This document shows, piece by piece, positions 51,301 to 64,000 of a stretch of 64,000 nt of DNA. Position 1 is the stretch's first letter. The number at the start of each line of letters is the position of its first letter. Location of the stretch: positions 21,383,936 to 21,447,935 of the forward strand of contig NW_024881327.1 of NCBI RefSeq assembly GCF_018691265.1. Reading direction: 5' to 3'. The stretch comes from Tyto alba (lineage: Eukaryota; Chordata; Aves; Strigiformes; Tytonidae). The translations under genes and the position numbers were made by a program. The notes below the pieces were generated by a model that was given only the letters and a program-made list of their open reading frames with translations, was not told where the DNA came from and did no database searches.

Positions 51301-54300
51301 ATTGTAGTTTCTTGTAGCTGCATTTGAGATTAACTTGAAAGCTGAATGTGTATTAGATATGCTCTGATGATGTCTCTCAAGTTGAGTTCCTTGGAGAACA
51401 TATGTAGGAAATGACATAATTTTGGATCCTAATCTAGCTGTATAAGCAAGGTGTGAGCCAAGCATTGTGAACTACTCAGCTATGTCAATTGTAGGCATCT
51501 CTGGAATTTAGTTCTAAAAATGTGAGTCAGCTTAGTAGTTTGGATGGCAATGCAGCAAGGATTTTTCTGAGTGCAGTTTGGATTTGATTTCTAAACTGCT
51601 CTGCAGTTTGGGTGCCTCATTCCTTTGTTGCTTTTGACCCCTTGCTGGTTTGTTTTCAGGGAGATTATTGCACACTAGTACAAAGTGTTGGTTTATGTTG
51701 TAGAATAAAAGTAAATGTAGAAGTGGATTCGGTTGTGTATAAAGCCACTATACATTGCAAGCATTCTCTCTGGTTTTAAGGTATCTAGGTGTCAGGAAGT
51801 TTTTTCTTCTAGTTCAGATTAAAAGTTTATTGTGCTTTTGTATACACAGAAGGAAGATGTTGAAGGCAACACAAAAAGGGCATTGTTCTTAGGCTGTTTT
51901 TCATTGCTTTGTTACAGCATGCCTCAAGATAATTTTCTTCCTTCCAATTAGGAATCTGATGCGTTTCAGAGATATGGAATGTACAATAATTATAATGATC
52001 AAGTAGTTGAACATCTGAATGCCTAAAATATATGGGTAATTGGTATAAAATGGGCAAATATTTGACTAAGTGCCCTGAGACACTCTTCTTTGTATCTTAA
52101 AGACAATATTATGGTATTGAGACTTCATGCAAATAACACATTGTGTGATATGCTTTGTTCATATCTATTACATACGGTAACATTTACATAATTCATTGTC
52201 TGAGGTTCTTCAAAGTAACTGCTTTCCATGCTTGAGGAATATAAACTAACATAGGAACCTGAATTTGTACTGCACATGTCAACCTCTTGCTTGAGCTGGA
52301 AGCAACACATCCATGTTTGTAAGGTGCTTATCAGGTAAACCATCTGGACCTAGTTGACTTTTATTTTCTCCATTAGTCACTATATGTTATTTTAGCTTAA
52401 TTTTTACCTACTTTGCAATACCCATGTTTTGAGATAATTCTGTTTATCACATCTAACAACTATCCGATTTGAGAGTTAAGTGACTATTCTGAATAACATT
52501 GTTCTGGTCCTGCATTTTAGACTGCCTTTTGTCAGTTGCCACCTTGCCTTAGAAAGATTCTTTTTCCCTTTACCATTTATAGAATGTATGAGAATGAGCA
52601 CAGTTATAGTTCTTTGAAGAGGAAAAATAAGTTCTAACTAATACAGCTGAAAGATTCATGGGACCAAATGAATGAGATTGAGTAAGAGAAGACAGATAAA
52701 AAGAAATCCCTAAAACCAGAGGGAAGAGTACTTCACTTGTTTAAAACTTCAGGTGTATAACTTTCTGATTCTGAATCTTTACAAGGAGACATCTCTAGAA
52801 TTATTTATTTCAGTACTTTCCGAACATTTTAAGTGACAAGTCACTATTCTGTCATGAAGCCAGATATCCCCATGAGGTGATAGAAAAACCTATGAATAAA
52901 ACCCAAAGAATAAATGTCAATATATTAGTTATAAGGTAAATAACATATCTAAATCAAACACCGAAAATGGTACATAAGATTACTGATTATTGCCTGCCTT
53001 GAGGCTTCTGTCAGTCCACAGAAAATAAGGAGCATGTAGTAAAAGTGAAGAGGAAAACACAAGAGGTTCAATATCCTTGTAAAAGAGAATGGAGTAAAGG
53101 AACAGATATACAAAAGTTAAGTGGTCAGATTACTTTCAGTAGGGGATAAAAGGCTTTTAGGATAGGATCAGCTAAGTGCCAGAAATAAAAAGGTTACAGT
53201 GGTTATAGCCAGACAGTGGGAGGTTCAGGGCTGGAGTGATAACAGTCAGCAGCAGAGACAGGAAGGTGATAAAACTGAATGGATGAAATAGGATTAAGAG
53301 ATACATAAATAAATTCAATCAACTGAAACCTTACTTTGCTTCTGCCATGTAATTATATACAGTTATTTTACGGATCATGAAGCTCAGAAAATTGCAGCCA
53401 TTTTCAACAAGCCATGCCTGTTTGAAAAAAAAAAAAACAAAACAAACCAAAATGTGCCAAACAAACAACATACACATGCACAGAGGGAATATATTTTTGC
53501 GGTTTTCTTGACCTGTCTTGCAATATTTTCCTCTCTATTATAAACCTCCCTGTGTCAACTAGAGGAAACAGCTGTTCTGGAAAAGACATCACATCATGCT
53601 GCTCAAATAAATTTTATAATGAGAAAATTCCCTAGAGAAAGCTGACTTAATCAGGGAGATCTTTTTGCTGGCTCACAGCAGAGCCATTTTTTTTGCAAAT
53701 CAGCTATGGGGAATCTATCCATCAAGTGGGTAAGATTTATATATATTCTATATTTGTGATCTAGTAGTTATAGTAGAATCTAGTAGTGGATACTAGTAGT
53801 GAGATTCTTCTCAAATAATTTTATTTGGTTGAATAAGCATGTAGTCAAACTCAGTGTCATTATTTTTAGAGAGACTGGTGCTTCCAGTGTGCAGTTCATC
53901 TACTTATTTCCATAAGGAAGGAATCTAGAGACCTAATTTTGAAATGCCTGAAGTTAGGTGAGAGGAGTATCACTCAAGGTGTCCCAGAAAGACTAAGCAA
54001 AATAACTTGGATATCTACTGTTATCAGTGGAATTATTTATCAACACAAACTTGGTGGTTTAACTTCAGGATAACAGACCCACAGTTGTATTTGTGGCCTC
54101 TGTTTTTTAGGAGTTACAAATCTGCTGTGGAAGATACTGGAGAATCTAAATGTTATTCTAGCTGCATGAAAATAGTCTAGGTTAGGAGGAACAGAGAGCA
54201 AATTAGTAATAAACTTGTCTGTGATATCTGTCTTATTAATAACAGGTCAGAATCACTGCAGCTGTGAGGGAAAATTTTTATCTGATGGTCAGCCCTGGAA

Positions 54301-54825
54301 TCAGCTATAGCCTGGGAAAGGTGCTTCAGAAGCTGCCTACTAAGCACTAGAAGAAAGTACTTACTCTGATTTGTGCTATCAAACATCTTTACAGAGGATT
54401 GTGGCCAATAAATTCACTTTCTTATCATACTTCTGTAAGTCAGACACCATTATGGGCATTGAGTGGCATGCATTGACCCACCATATAGGTCTGGGTCCTA
54501 GATAGACACAGTAGCAGGGATTTCAGTAAGTTATCAAACATTTTACAAAGCTATCCCCAAGTGGTCTTTGCTATTAGCTCTCCTTATCTTAACCTTCCTA
54601 AAAGTTCTATTTTTCCATACTAATTTGCAGTATACATTTAACCAGGGAATACCGGGAATATGATAGCCAAGAAGTTAAGTGATAGTTGTCTTAAAACTAA
54701 AATAATAATTACAGAAATCATAGATGATTTAATATTTATTCAAAGTATAATGATGTTCTCATCTGAAGTTCCAATAAATTTTTAGGATGTCACTAGGCTT
54801 TAAAGAAGGTCTCAAAGAAAGATTA
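48363..54825. other. unique noncoding DNA
   Basis: No gene or dispersed repeat recognised. Minor simple sequence includes A runs near 50379-50394 and 53425-53437, and short CTAGTAGT repeats at 53759-53802. Frames of up to 97 codons carry no recognisable domain. Confidence 0.55.
53759..53802. repeat. short CTAGTAGT repeat cluster
   Basis: CTAGTAGT occurs at 53761-53768, 53780-53787 and 53793-53800, with a TAGTAG piece between the first two. Spacing is irregular, so this is a small degenerate direct-repeat cluster. Confidence 0.7.
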
Positions 54826-55344
54826 CTCTGTTCAGCTCTGGGGCCCCCAACATAAAAAGGATATGGACCTGTTGGAGCAAGTCCAGAGGAGGCCATGAAG
54901 ATGATCAGGGGGCTGGAGCACCTCCCTTGTGAGGACAGGCTGAAAGAGTTGGGGTTGTTCAGCCTGAAGAAGAGAAGGCTGCAGGGACCAGGGAGACCTT
55001 ATAGCAGCCTTCTAATACTTGAAGGGGGACTACAGGAAAGATGGGGATGGGCTCTTTGTCAGGGAGTATAGGGATAGGACAAGAGGTAAGGGTTTTAAAC
55101 TGAAAGAGGGTAGATTTAGGCTAGATATAAGGAAGAAATTCTTTATTGTGAGGGTGGTACAACACTGGCACAGGTTTCCCAGAGCAGCTGTGGCTGCCCC
55201 CTCCCTGGAAGGGTTCAAGGCCAGGTTGGACGGGGCTTTGAGCAACCTGGTCTGGTGGAAGGTGTCCCTGCCCATGTCAGGGGATTTGGAACGAGCTGAC
55301 CTTTAAGGTCCCTTCCAACCCAAACCGTTCTATGATTCTATGAT
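54826..55344 (+). mobile_element. CR1 LINE 3' end, best-preserved copy
   Basis: About 520 bases of CR1 in sense orientation. It starts at 'ctctgttcagctctggggcc', in the last coding part of ORF2, and passes through 'ggagcaagtccagaggaggc', 'ttgttcagcctgaagaagag' and the 3' UTR-like blocks to the terminus. The end 'ttctatgattctatgatt' shows two ATTCTATG tail units, the CR1 3' signature that the element's reverse transcriptase uses for priming. No poly-A tail or target duplication is visible, as expected for CR1. The 95-codon plus frame and the 81-codon minus frame inside it belong to the repeat. Confidence 0.96.
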
Positions 55345-56908
55345 TAATAACTTTTTAATGTCTTGGTAACACATTTAGTTTTTCACTGAGAGTTGAAGGT
55401 AGTTGCAAATTTTCTATTGGATTAGTTAGGGTCATTGTTTTAGAATTTAAATCCATCTTGCTGTTGAATATATTGTATTTGATTTGTTTATTACAGAAAA
55501 ATATAGTTAAATCATCCAAAGAAAATCCTGATTTGTTGTTCCAATCCATGTTACATCCTCTTAATATAGTAACTTCAGCATTTTATTTATTTGACTGGAA
55601 GGAAAAAAAAGCCTACAAAGACAAAGATTTTAAGTCTGAATTAAAGAGACTGATATTACATAGGAACATTGATTTGTTATGAGGAGTAGATAGTAAAAGA
55701 GTACATTCTAAACTCATATTTTGTGAATTAAGAGGGCAAAATACAACAGATATTGATCTCTGCACATAGGTAAACAGCAATTGCAAATACAAATTGCTAT
55801 TTCACACCACCATTCATGCAATGTGTCCCAAGGAGCTTTACTTGCTATCAATAAAAAAACAACAAAACTGCTACTGAACTAGATAAGCCTTAGAAAACAG
55901 ATGTCTTTTAAGTAGTATTAAAGTCAGAAAGCCAGCTGCTTGGGCCCAGCCAAAGGCTGGTGCAGGATTTGAGAAAGGGAAAATCATCTGTCTTTAAGTC
56001 ACAGTCTTATCTGAGATTGGCAAAGGGCAGGTAATGGCTCACTGCCAGTAAACCTACTCTGCTGAGATGGGGAATGGGACAGATGGAACAAATCTCTCAG
56101 ATTTCCCAATACTTCTCCAGATTGCTACCAAGGGCAACATATTTTTGTGTTACCTAAACAGCTAGAGTCATTAGGACAGGGGTCTAACAGTCCAACCCTA
56201 AAACAAAAGTAGGATGAAACAGAAGCACCAATTCTAGGCCCAAGAGTGGAGGAAAACACAGATCCCTTAAGAGTCTATACCAGGTTCCAAAGCTTTGCTG
56301 CATCCCCTTGGCATTACTTTGCAAGATGTTGTTTGTACTAGAGAAGAGTTTTAACACCCCTGCTCCCAGGCTGCTGCTGTTTAAGTATTCTGTCACCAGC
56401 TTGTATGGGTTTTGTGAAATCTATCAAGCCAAGAAGTGAAGTGAATATGTACATAGAGGATTTTGTTTGACTGAATGGAGGATTTCCTACATCAAATGAA
56501 AAAGTACTATGCCTATGTGAAAATGTATCAGATCACTGAGAATCAGTATTGGCTGGTCTTTTTGTTATTTTGACTGGTTACGGAGTGACTGGTAATTTAT
56601 CCTACTCCACTCCCCTCCTTACAACTGTCACTTCTCTCTTTGCCTTCTCTGTCTCTTTCTACTTAGGTTATTTTCTCTTAAGTAAGCCTCAGTTCTTACA
56701 AAATGATGCATAAATACATATGAACCATGATGAAATTACTAGAGTATTGACTGGTCTATTTGCATGTCATCCTTCCTTTTTTCATGTTTATCTTACCAGT
56801 CAGATGAATGTTATTGATGATGTTTCTACACTTCTGTGAGCATCACTTTTCATTTGGTCCCTGGAACTGTATATATTGCATTTATTATAGAGTCTAATGG
56901 TGTGTCCC

Positions 56909-56950
56909 ATAATTAATATAATTAATAATTAAAAATTAATAATTAAAAAT
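56909..56950. repeat. AATTAAT/ATTAATAATTAA low-complexity patch
   Basis: Overlapping AATTAATA and AATTAAAAATT units, partly self-complementary. It is built almost wholly of A and T. Confidence 0.7.
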
Positions 56951-58104
56951 CCAGTTGCATGTAATTGTTACCAAAAATATGTCTCAAAAGTTTTCCTAAA
57001 TGCAATGGAGAATGATGATGTTTACAAAGCACTGCAGTATGTGAGAACATCATGTAATTTAGTGTCTTCATCCTCTGAGTTCTCATATGAAATAGAAACA
57101 TCACTTTTTCTCTATACCTTTCAGATATAACATGAAAGACTTTGCAATGTGTCCAGCCATGTGAGGTGACTGAGTTTGGGCAATGATATGAATCTCAGTT
57201 TCCTAACTTTCTGATTAGTGTCTTGTCAGTTTATGTGTTCTACAAATAACACATCATTTTCTCTGCAGGTCTAAATATAATTTTCAATCTTACTTATCCA
57301 AAGGAAACATTTATTGATGAATGTTGCACATCTGTCTCATAACATGCAGAAGCTTTCTGTGAGTAGTTTACTCATGAGGGACCTGAGACCCTTGTGCAGG
57401 CACCTGAGACGTTGCCTTTTCCTGAACAGAAGACAGTTTGACATATGAAGTTGGTATACCTGCAACATAATACAGACTATACCAATTTGCAACCTCCCAC
57501 TAGTTTTGTGAATAAGGTTTTTATTGTTATCTCTTTGCTAATTTCTTTACCTGGGAAAACCCAGTTTATAAATAGATCTCTGGATGGTGATGAAAAACAA
57601 GGACTTCTTGAGATTGACAGTGCGAACTGCTAGGAGGCAGGGCAGCCCTGGACACTAAGTGGTTGAAGCTTTTCTTACTGAGCAGCCATTCTTCTGCAGA
57701 AGAATATAATGTATTTGTTACCCAAAGGGTCACTGCTCTAAACACCTGCTTTTGAGAGGAACTAGCTGGGAGAGGGGGAAGGTAGAAACTGGTAGTCTAA
57801 ACACCTGGCTAGGGAAAAGAAATGTATTTTCTTCTATATGACCAGATAACTCCAGGAAGCAAAGAAAACACTGGATTTTGAGATTGGCTATAGTTAAGTG
57901 ATTAATTATTTGATTGTTTAATATTTATCTATACTATTCAAATGTTTGGTCAAAACTCTAGGAAATCTTTGGAGGAACAACTAAGACTTATGAGCCACAT
58001 CTCAAGGATGATCATTACTTTCTTTGAAAGTGTCTCAGTCTTAGTGTGGCAGAAGTGATGCTGAAGAAAGAAGTGTCATCTGTTAGCCAGATGAAGGCAT
58101 CTGG

Positions 58105-58290
58105 TAAGAGGGATATGGTGAAGAGGAAAGGGAGAAGAGGGAAGGTGAAAATTGGAGCAGAAAAAAAAAAAGAATAATTTGAACACAAAGAAAATGTTGT
58201 TTGCAAATTAAAAAAAAAAAAAAAAAAAAAGAGAAAGAAAAAGAGGAAAGAGAATAAGAGCAGAAGTGGGACAGATGAAATAGGAGTAAA
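58105..58290. repeat. purine-rich stretch with (A)21
   Basis: The plus strand is mostly A and G, with GAAGAGG, AGAAGAGGG and GAAAGAAAAAGAGG pieces around an A21 run at 58210-58230 and a shorter A run near 58160. An asymmetric purine strand can form triplex DNA. Confidence 0.65.
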
Positions 58291-59595
58291 GAAAGCCTTT
58301 GAGTCTAGTACCCTATTTTGCAGTACACTAGTATTGCAAAATAATCTGTTTCAAGCTGTCATTAGTTTTGATTGAATATTAGGGTATTTGTGAGTCAAGC
58401 TTCCAAAAACTACTGGTAACATCTACTTTTAATGAGTCTGTAGTACTCAACAACAGCATGTTACATGCTATAGAGATTCATACACATTTTTAAGACCACG
58501 ATCACTTCCTCATGCCAGAGATTCTGAATCAATTATGCTAAGTATAAAACTAAAAGAAAAAAACTACTAGCAGAAAAAAGAGGTATAAAAAAAATTCTAC
58601 TATCATAATAATTGAACTACACTGTGAAATGATATCACAGAGAGATAATTTTTTGGCTATATTGTCTGTTCAAAAGTAATGCAAGCGAAAAATTGCTTTT
58701 TCTTAAAGGGAAATTTCATATCCATGATTTTATCCTTGTGAATCACACTAAAGATAAATGCAAATACTATGTTTCTGGCTGATCTGTGTTTTTGGATACA
58801 GACTAACAAAACCTCCAAGACTTGGAGATAAAAGACTTATTGAGAAGATCAGCAGTAAATCTATTTGGATGTGTTTGCCCAACTTTCTAAGTCGGTGTGT
58901 GGCAGAAGAAAGAACTAAGACATGTGTGAGTGGGATTGTAGTCAGGATTGGAAGTAGTGCAGAGAGGAGGGCTAAGCTGTAGGCAGAAAAGGAAGGTTCA
59001 GAGAGAAGGCAAACCTGTCAGTGATTTGCAGTAGGTTGCATTGTACAGCTAATGGCTGTGCAGCCTTAAGGATGTTATGTACTCCATAGCTACCACAGCA
59101 GGAGATTTGATAACCATTTCCAAGAGCTCTGTCTGTGGATTGTTTCCATTGAGTTGTGATGAATCATCACACAGCGATGTGTGTCAAATGTCACCAACAC
59201 TTTATTTCATTGTAAATTTGTACTAGGTTACTGGGGGTAGGAAGTAAAAGACAACCAAATAGAAAATTAGTGTCAGCATTTCTTTGTTGTTGGCTGACAA
59301 ATCAGCATAGTATAACTGCTTAACCTAACAAGAAATGCACCTAATATTTATGTAGATCTTGCATCTTTTTGAAGAAAACCGTTCTGTAGTAAAGTTACTT
59401 GACTAATACTGACCTGGGAGATACGTTTGATATTTTACAGTTGTAGAGGACGTTTTAGTTCAAGGTTTATGAATAGGAATCTGAAGAGAGAAGCAGCTAT
59501 CACAAATCTTGAATTCCAAAGCTATTCTATCCTTTCTTAACAAAAAAGAAATCTGTCTTTTTGGAAAACCTGCAGCAAGATTTTGTTTTTGGACC

Positions 59596-59611
59596 AAAAA
59601 AAAAAAAAAAA
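59596..59611. repeat. (A)16 homopolymer
   Basis: Uninterrupted A run with no visible retroposed gene upstream. Confidence 0.8.
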
Positions 59612-62141
59612 TCAAGATATGTGCATAAAATTAAGTTATATGTGACTTTAAGTTAAAAGAAGAAAGTATTCAAAAAGTCACCTGCTAGCCAGTGTACAAT
59701 GTATGCAACTCTTTCATTACTGCTACAGATATAATTTTCTTTGCCGGAAGGCAGAAGTGTTTTTGTGAAGACGTGTTTAGGCACTCGAGTCTTTGCTTTT
59801 AAAGGATATTCTGAGATCTTAAGAAGCAGTTTTACATTAGTTGTGTTATTATCTTTGCTCTTTGCTGTGAAATGCAGTAATAACATAGTTTTAATTGGCC
59901 TTTGAAAATGGTAGTTTTCAAATGGTAATCTACAAGGAGGATTATAATCCTAAAAAATGAAGGCTGCTGTTTTAATTATAATGGTGTCTTGCTTGAAGAG
60001 TTAATACAAGCTAAGTGTTAGTCTAATTCATGTGGTTAAACAATCACAAAATGACCCCTCTTATGGTTTGGATTTTGTGTGGGAATCATGTATATTTTCA
60101 GAGCCACTGAAAGTGGCTACGTAGAAATGAACAACAAAAATCTCTCTTTTCATTGTTCAGATCTATAACCCCATTCTATGATATGAAGAACTTTAACAAC
60201 GATAGCCAAGAAATAGAGACATTTCCTCACAATTGCTTCTATTTCCAAGATGAACTTGTGTGGAACCAAGTTCTGCATGTTGCAGAGGTTGCAAGGATTT
60301 TTAGAGGTCTGGATAAGATAAACCACAAGAAATGCAATATCTTTTTTTTTTTTCTCAATGAAACCACATAAGTCTCAGAAATGTTTCATAAATGTGTGAA
60401 ACAAACACAATTTAGGAAAAAAAGTCACTTCTCAGATGTGCAATATTACCGAGTTACAATAATCTAATTGTCCAAACCCAAAATCATTGTTTTGCTGGGA
60501 AGAATGAGTGTTGAATGAAAATGTGTATATTTTTGAGAGCTGAAAAAGACTCATGGCCTCATATTGCAGCTGGCAGAAATGAAAATAGAAAAAAACATGC
60601 TCAGTGAAGCTCCAACACAGTGCAGATTTCACTACACTGATAGCTTTAGCGCCTGTAAACAGATAAAAGAACACTCTTTCTGAGTGCAAGAAACAAAAAC
60701 TATTGCATCTGTAAATAAATGGGAGGTTTTAGAAATGAAATGTCAATTTTATTTAATTCAAATAGCTATTAGAAGTATTCATCCATACGTATACACAGCA
60801 CAATATCCCCACAAATAAAACCTCTTGACAGATATTGTTAGGTAGAATTCAGTTCAAAAGGGCTTCTCTTAAATACAAAGTAGGTTGATAATATATAAAA
60901 AAATTTCTCTACAAACACAAATGTAGTGATTATCAGACAAGACAGGAGTTTTCTTAAACGCATTGCCATCTGTAGCAAAAAAAGCTTTTTTTAGAAATTC
61001 TGTCCTTTTTTGTGCTTTATTTTTTTATTATCTTTGGTATTCTTTTCAGCATTTTGGGTGGCAAACCTTAACCCAAGCTTATACCTCTTTTTAAGATATA
61101 AAATGAGCTTGTTTTAGTTACATACTATTAATTTTCTGTGGAAGTTGGCAATTTTAAAGTTATTGATTTAAATAGCAGCATTTAAAGGCAGTGCAATTTG
61201 CAAACATTTCCAGTAGCTAAGTTAGGACTTGGAAAGAATGTTGCAAGCTATAATGAAAATTCCAGTTTCTCTCACTTCTTATCATGTTGTCACATTCTGC
61301 ATTCTTGAGGCAGACTGAAAATCATTATGCAGCCTTTACGATACAGCCACTATTTTGCCATGAAGTATAGTGCCATTTTAACAGCAGTGCTTTTATACTG
61401 TACTATATTCATTTTTTTCAGCAAGAATTTACAAACATTCCTACCTACATATTAGGCCAAGATCTAACCCTAACACACAGTTTCCAAATAAAAACAGAAT
61501 AAAAGGTAGCCTGAGCAGCAGCTGTAAGTACCTGCCTCATACAAAGAGAAAAAAATAGTCAACACTTGCATCATGGAAGGTGCTGAGGCACCTAATTTTT
61601 GTTTTGTTTAGTTCAGTGGTAGTTAATAGCATACAGAATTGAAACCTGAGAAAGAAGTCTGTTTTAGGCTGGGTCATATTCCTATTTGATGCAAGAAAGA
61701 AAAGCAAATGAGGACCAAAGCTCATTCAGGTATGCTCACAGTAGAAATTCTTTACAGACCATTAATTTCATGATTAGTGAGACCTTGCAAAAGTAGATAG
61801 TCCCATTCACACTCAAAAAATGTGTAATCCATATTATCTGGCAAATAACACAAACCCTAAAACAAACAGCCTTTCTTCTTTCTATACAGTTGCTTTTCAT
61901 GGCTATGCATTTGCCCAGGCTGGGTATTTTAAAACCTACTCTCATGTTACTGTTACATTATAAAATCACTCAACTTTATTGATTTAAGAGAAATATTTGT
62001 AGGTATATCTTTGCTGTAGAATCAACCAGGAAGCTCAGCGCATGAGTTAGCACCATGGAAGAAAGGAAATACTGGAAGCTATGCTTGAGGTACTCTCTTC
62101 TGATGTGAGTGACCCTGGCCCTGTGTGTTGCTGGGACTTTT

Positions 62142-62220
62142 GGGATCATATCTTTTGTTTCCTATCTTTGAGGTCATATCTTTTGTTACATATCTTAAGG
62201 ATCAAAACTTTTGTTTTGCT
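62142..62220 (+). repeat. 28-bp minisatellite, about 2.8 units
   Basis: Units begin at about 62142 ('gggatcatatcttttgttt'), 62170 ('gaggtcatatcttttgtta') and 62198 ('aggatcaaaacttttgttt'). The period is 28 bases. The third unit is the most diverged. Confidence 0.75.
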
Positions 62221-64000
62221 GTGTACAGCACAGCAAGTCTGAACCTTGCTGAGAGAATATGACTCTCCTTTGAGGCCACAGAGGGAGTTTTGGGAAGACA
62301 GTGAAGGAGAGTGAACATAGGAGTATTTTACTAAATGTACTGCTTCTAAAGAAGTCAATGACAGTGAAAACACAGCCCATACTCTCAGTCAGGCTAGCTA
62401 ACCTGCATTCAAAGGAGCTTTCCATTTGAGTTCCTAGCCTAATGCTTCAGACAGGAGAAGCAAGCAAAGAAACCCCACAAACAAATAAACCTGACTAACT
62501 AAAAATCAAAAAATTCCTTAAATCCCAAATGAAAATGAAATAGTGGATTTTGGTCTGAATCTGGAAATTATAGCCTTCTGTATCTGTAATTTTTATACTG
62601 GTTGCATTTATCTGAGGACGACAGAGGTTTCTGTAAGGGAACATGAACTATTATAAATTCAGAAGAGGATCTGGTTACATGTATGTCCTTTGAACATGGG
62701 CTTCAGAGTCTTGATATCCAAATCAGCTTCAAAATGTGAACTAATGTTAAGAAACTGGGAATGTTTGCTGACAGTGAATTAACTCATTAAGAAGTATGAT
62801 TAGTAAATCAGGTTCATCGTAAAGAAATAAACTAATTTGTTTAAATCATTATCAGAGAAAAATACCTAATGCTGATTAAGTGTTTGAACAAATGTAGGTA
62901 CTGTTTGGAATACACAGTCCACAAGACAGTGAAGATAAGTGAATACTGGAAAACTTCTGTAAACTGTTCACTCAATGTTTTGATTTGACTTTATATTCCT
63001 TTTGTAACACTTTTCATAAATTCTTTGCTGTATCCAATTATTATTAAAATACTTCTTTGGACTATTTTTTTTTTTTAAGCAAATTTTGTAAAACACTTGT
63101 GGAAAATTAACAATGAATTATATATGCAAGGATTCACATTTAAAGATTCCTATTTAGCAGTATGTTTGTTTGTCACAGAATAGAAACAAATCTTCTGCAG
63201 ATGTGCAGAAAAATATTCAGCAAGTACTTAAAAAAAAAATTGTTTTAGGTAAATGGTAACTTCTTTAACAGAAAATTCAGTCAGAAAAAACACCTAATAT
63301 TATTTATCACAAATAAATCAACCAGTTTGAGTGCATATATCTAAAACAATGCAGGTGCTTTTTTCACTGACTGATTGGCACACACTCATTTCTCATAGTC
63401 TTAAGTAGATACTTAAAACTTGTTATACAGCCACTAGTGGCTGCTAAGTCCAAGATGACCTCAGTCTTTCATATGGAATATGGGACCTTCATGCATCTCA
63501 TTGAATCACAATGGAGTTTTGGTTTTGAACTGATTTTTGTTGAAAGGTTAGGGGGAAAGCAAACTCAAGGTCAGGGATAATATTAAGTCCTACTTAAGTT
63601 AGATTCCTAAGTAATTTTAAAAGGAGTATCTGTTGGGGTGGTTCTGGAATTCTTTCCTCCTGGAGTCTCAGCATACATACAACAGTGTTTGTCAATAATG
63701 CAGATCAGTTTTGTTAGTTAGGCAAAAAAAAAGTAGATGTAAGGAGTGGTAATTCCGCTACTGGTCACAACATACAGTGAAAAGCATCATGTATTTGCAC
63801 CCTGATCTAAAAGTTACATGGGTCCCTGTCCTGTGACTGAAATGGATCATGCAAAATTCTTTGGAATATTACTTGGCAAACGACTGACTACTTCGGACTG
63901 ATCCTTCATTCAAACTCTAGACAGCATCACGGTGTTTGGAGACTAGTACTGTAGCCTGGCAGTAGCAGTATGCTTGGTAGAGAAGTAGGATTATTGTTTC
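62221..64000. other. unique noncoding DNA to the window end
   Basis: No gene, RNA gene or dispersed repeat recognised. Short T and A runs only, near 63066-63077, 63229-63239 and 63725-63732. Confidence 0.55.

Larger units (their letters stand above)
55345..62141. other. unique AT-rich noncoding DNA
   Basis: No gene recognised. It includes a TAATTA-rich palindromic patch (56909-56950), a purine-rich stretch with an A21 run (58105-58290) and an (A)16 run (59596-59611). Confidence 0.55.

Noticed and set aside
55019..55306. 95-codon plus-strand frame as a gene
   Set aside because: It lies entirely within the CR1 3' region, and similar peptides are expected from most CR1 copies.
63634..63650. 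LTR start, because 'tgttggggtggtt' resembles the 5' end of the LTR family
   Set aside because: Similarity ends after about ten bases and no LTR internal blocks follow.
1..64000. CRISPR arrays, bacterial operons, tRNA or rRNA genes
   Set aside because: No regularly spaced repeats with unique spacers, no ribosome-binding-site or operon structure, and no tRNA or rRNA-like sequence was recognised. Composition and repeats are those of a bird genome.

Overview
The window looks like a gene-free, AT-rich stretch of a bird genome, either intergenic or deep inside a large intron. Four degraded copies of the CR1 LINE carry the avian CR1 3' hallmarks: the truncated 3' part, the 'cttccaaccca' block and a tail of ATTCTATG units. 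There are also three long terminal repeats (LTRs) of one endogenous-retrovirus family. Two of the LTR copies are nearly identical, which means recent activity. That would suit a songbird or another neoavian lineage, but this last step is inference. I found no tRNA, rRNA, CRISPR array, bacterial-style operon or protein-coding exon. The open frames of 60-130 codons scattered over the window match no family I recognise, lie on both strands, and fit chance openness or repeat-derived sequence.

Layout: 1-3076 is unique sequence. At 3077-3608 lies an old minus-strand CR1 with a piece of its reverse-transcriptase region, followed at 3633-3706 by an older CR1/SINE-type tail on the plus strand. From 3707 to 18474 is unique noncoding DNA with T-rich tracts. 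At 18475-18882 a 207-bp segment is tandemly duplicated, and its copies are identical outside homopolymers. At 22668-23830 there is a composite of three minus-strand retroelement pieces: an old CR1 3' part, the 3' 585 bp of an LTR, and an open coding fragment resembling a CR1 ORF1 protein. A complete 990-bp solo LTR with TATA box, CCAAT box and AATAAA signal lies at 33064-34053. A plus-strand CR1 end lies at 37298-37605. A second, older, full-length solo LTR lies at 47357-48362. The best-preserved CR1 end lies at 54826-55344. The rest is unique sequence with homopolymers, TA and TG runs, one (C)20 run and one 28-bp minisatellite.

No genes work together here. The only elements with readable function are the retroviral LTR control signals and the CR1 fragments. 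The items most worth a second look are the composite retroelement at 22668-23830, the open frame inside the LTRs together with the unusually long TATA-to-polyadenylation distance, the inverted pair of near-identical LTR segments about 10 kb apart, and the 207-bp tandem duplication.
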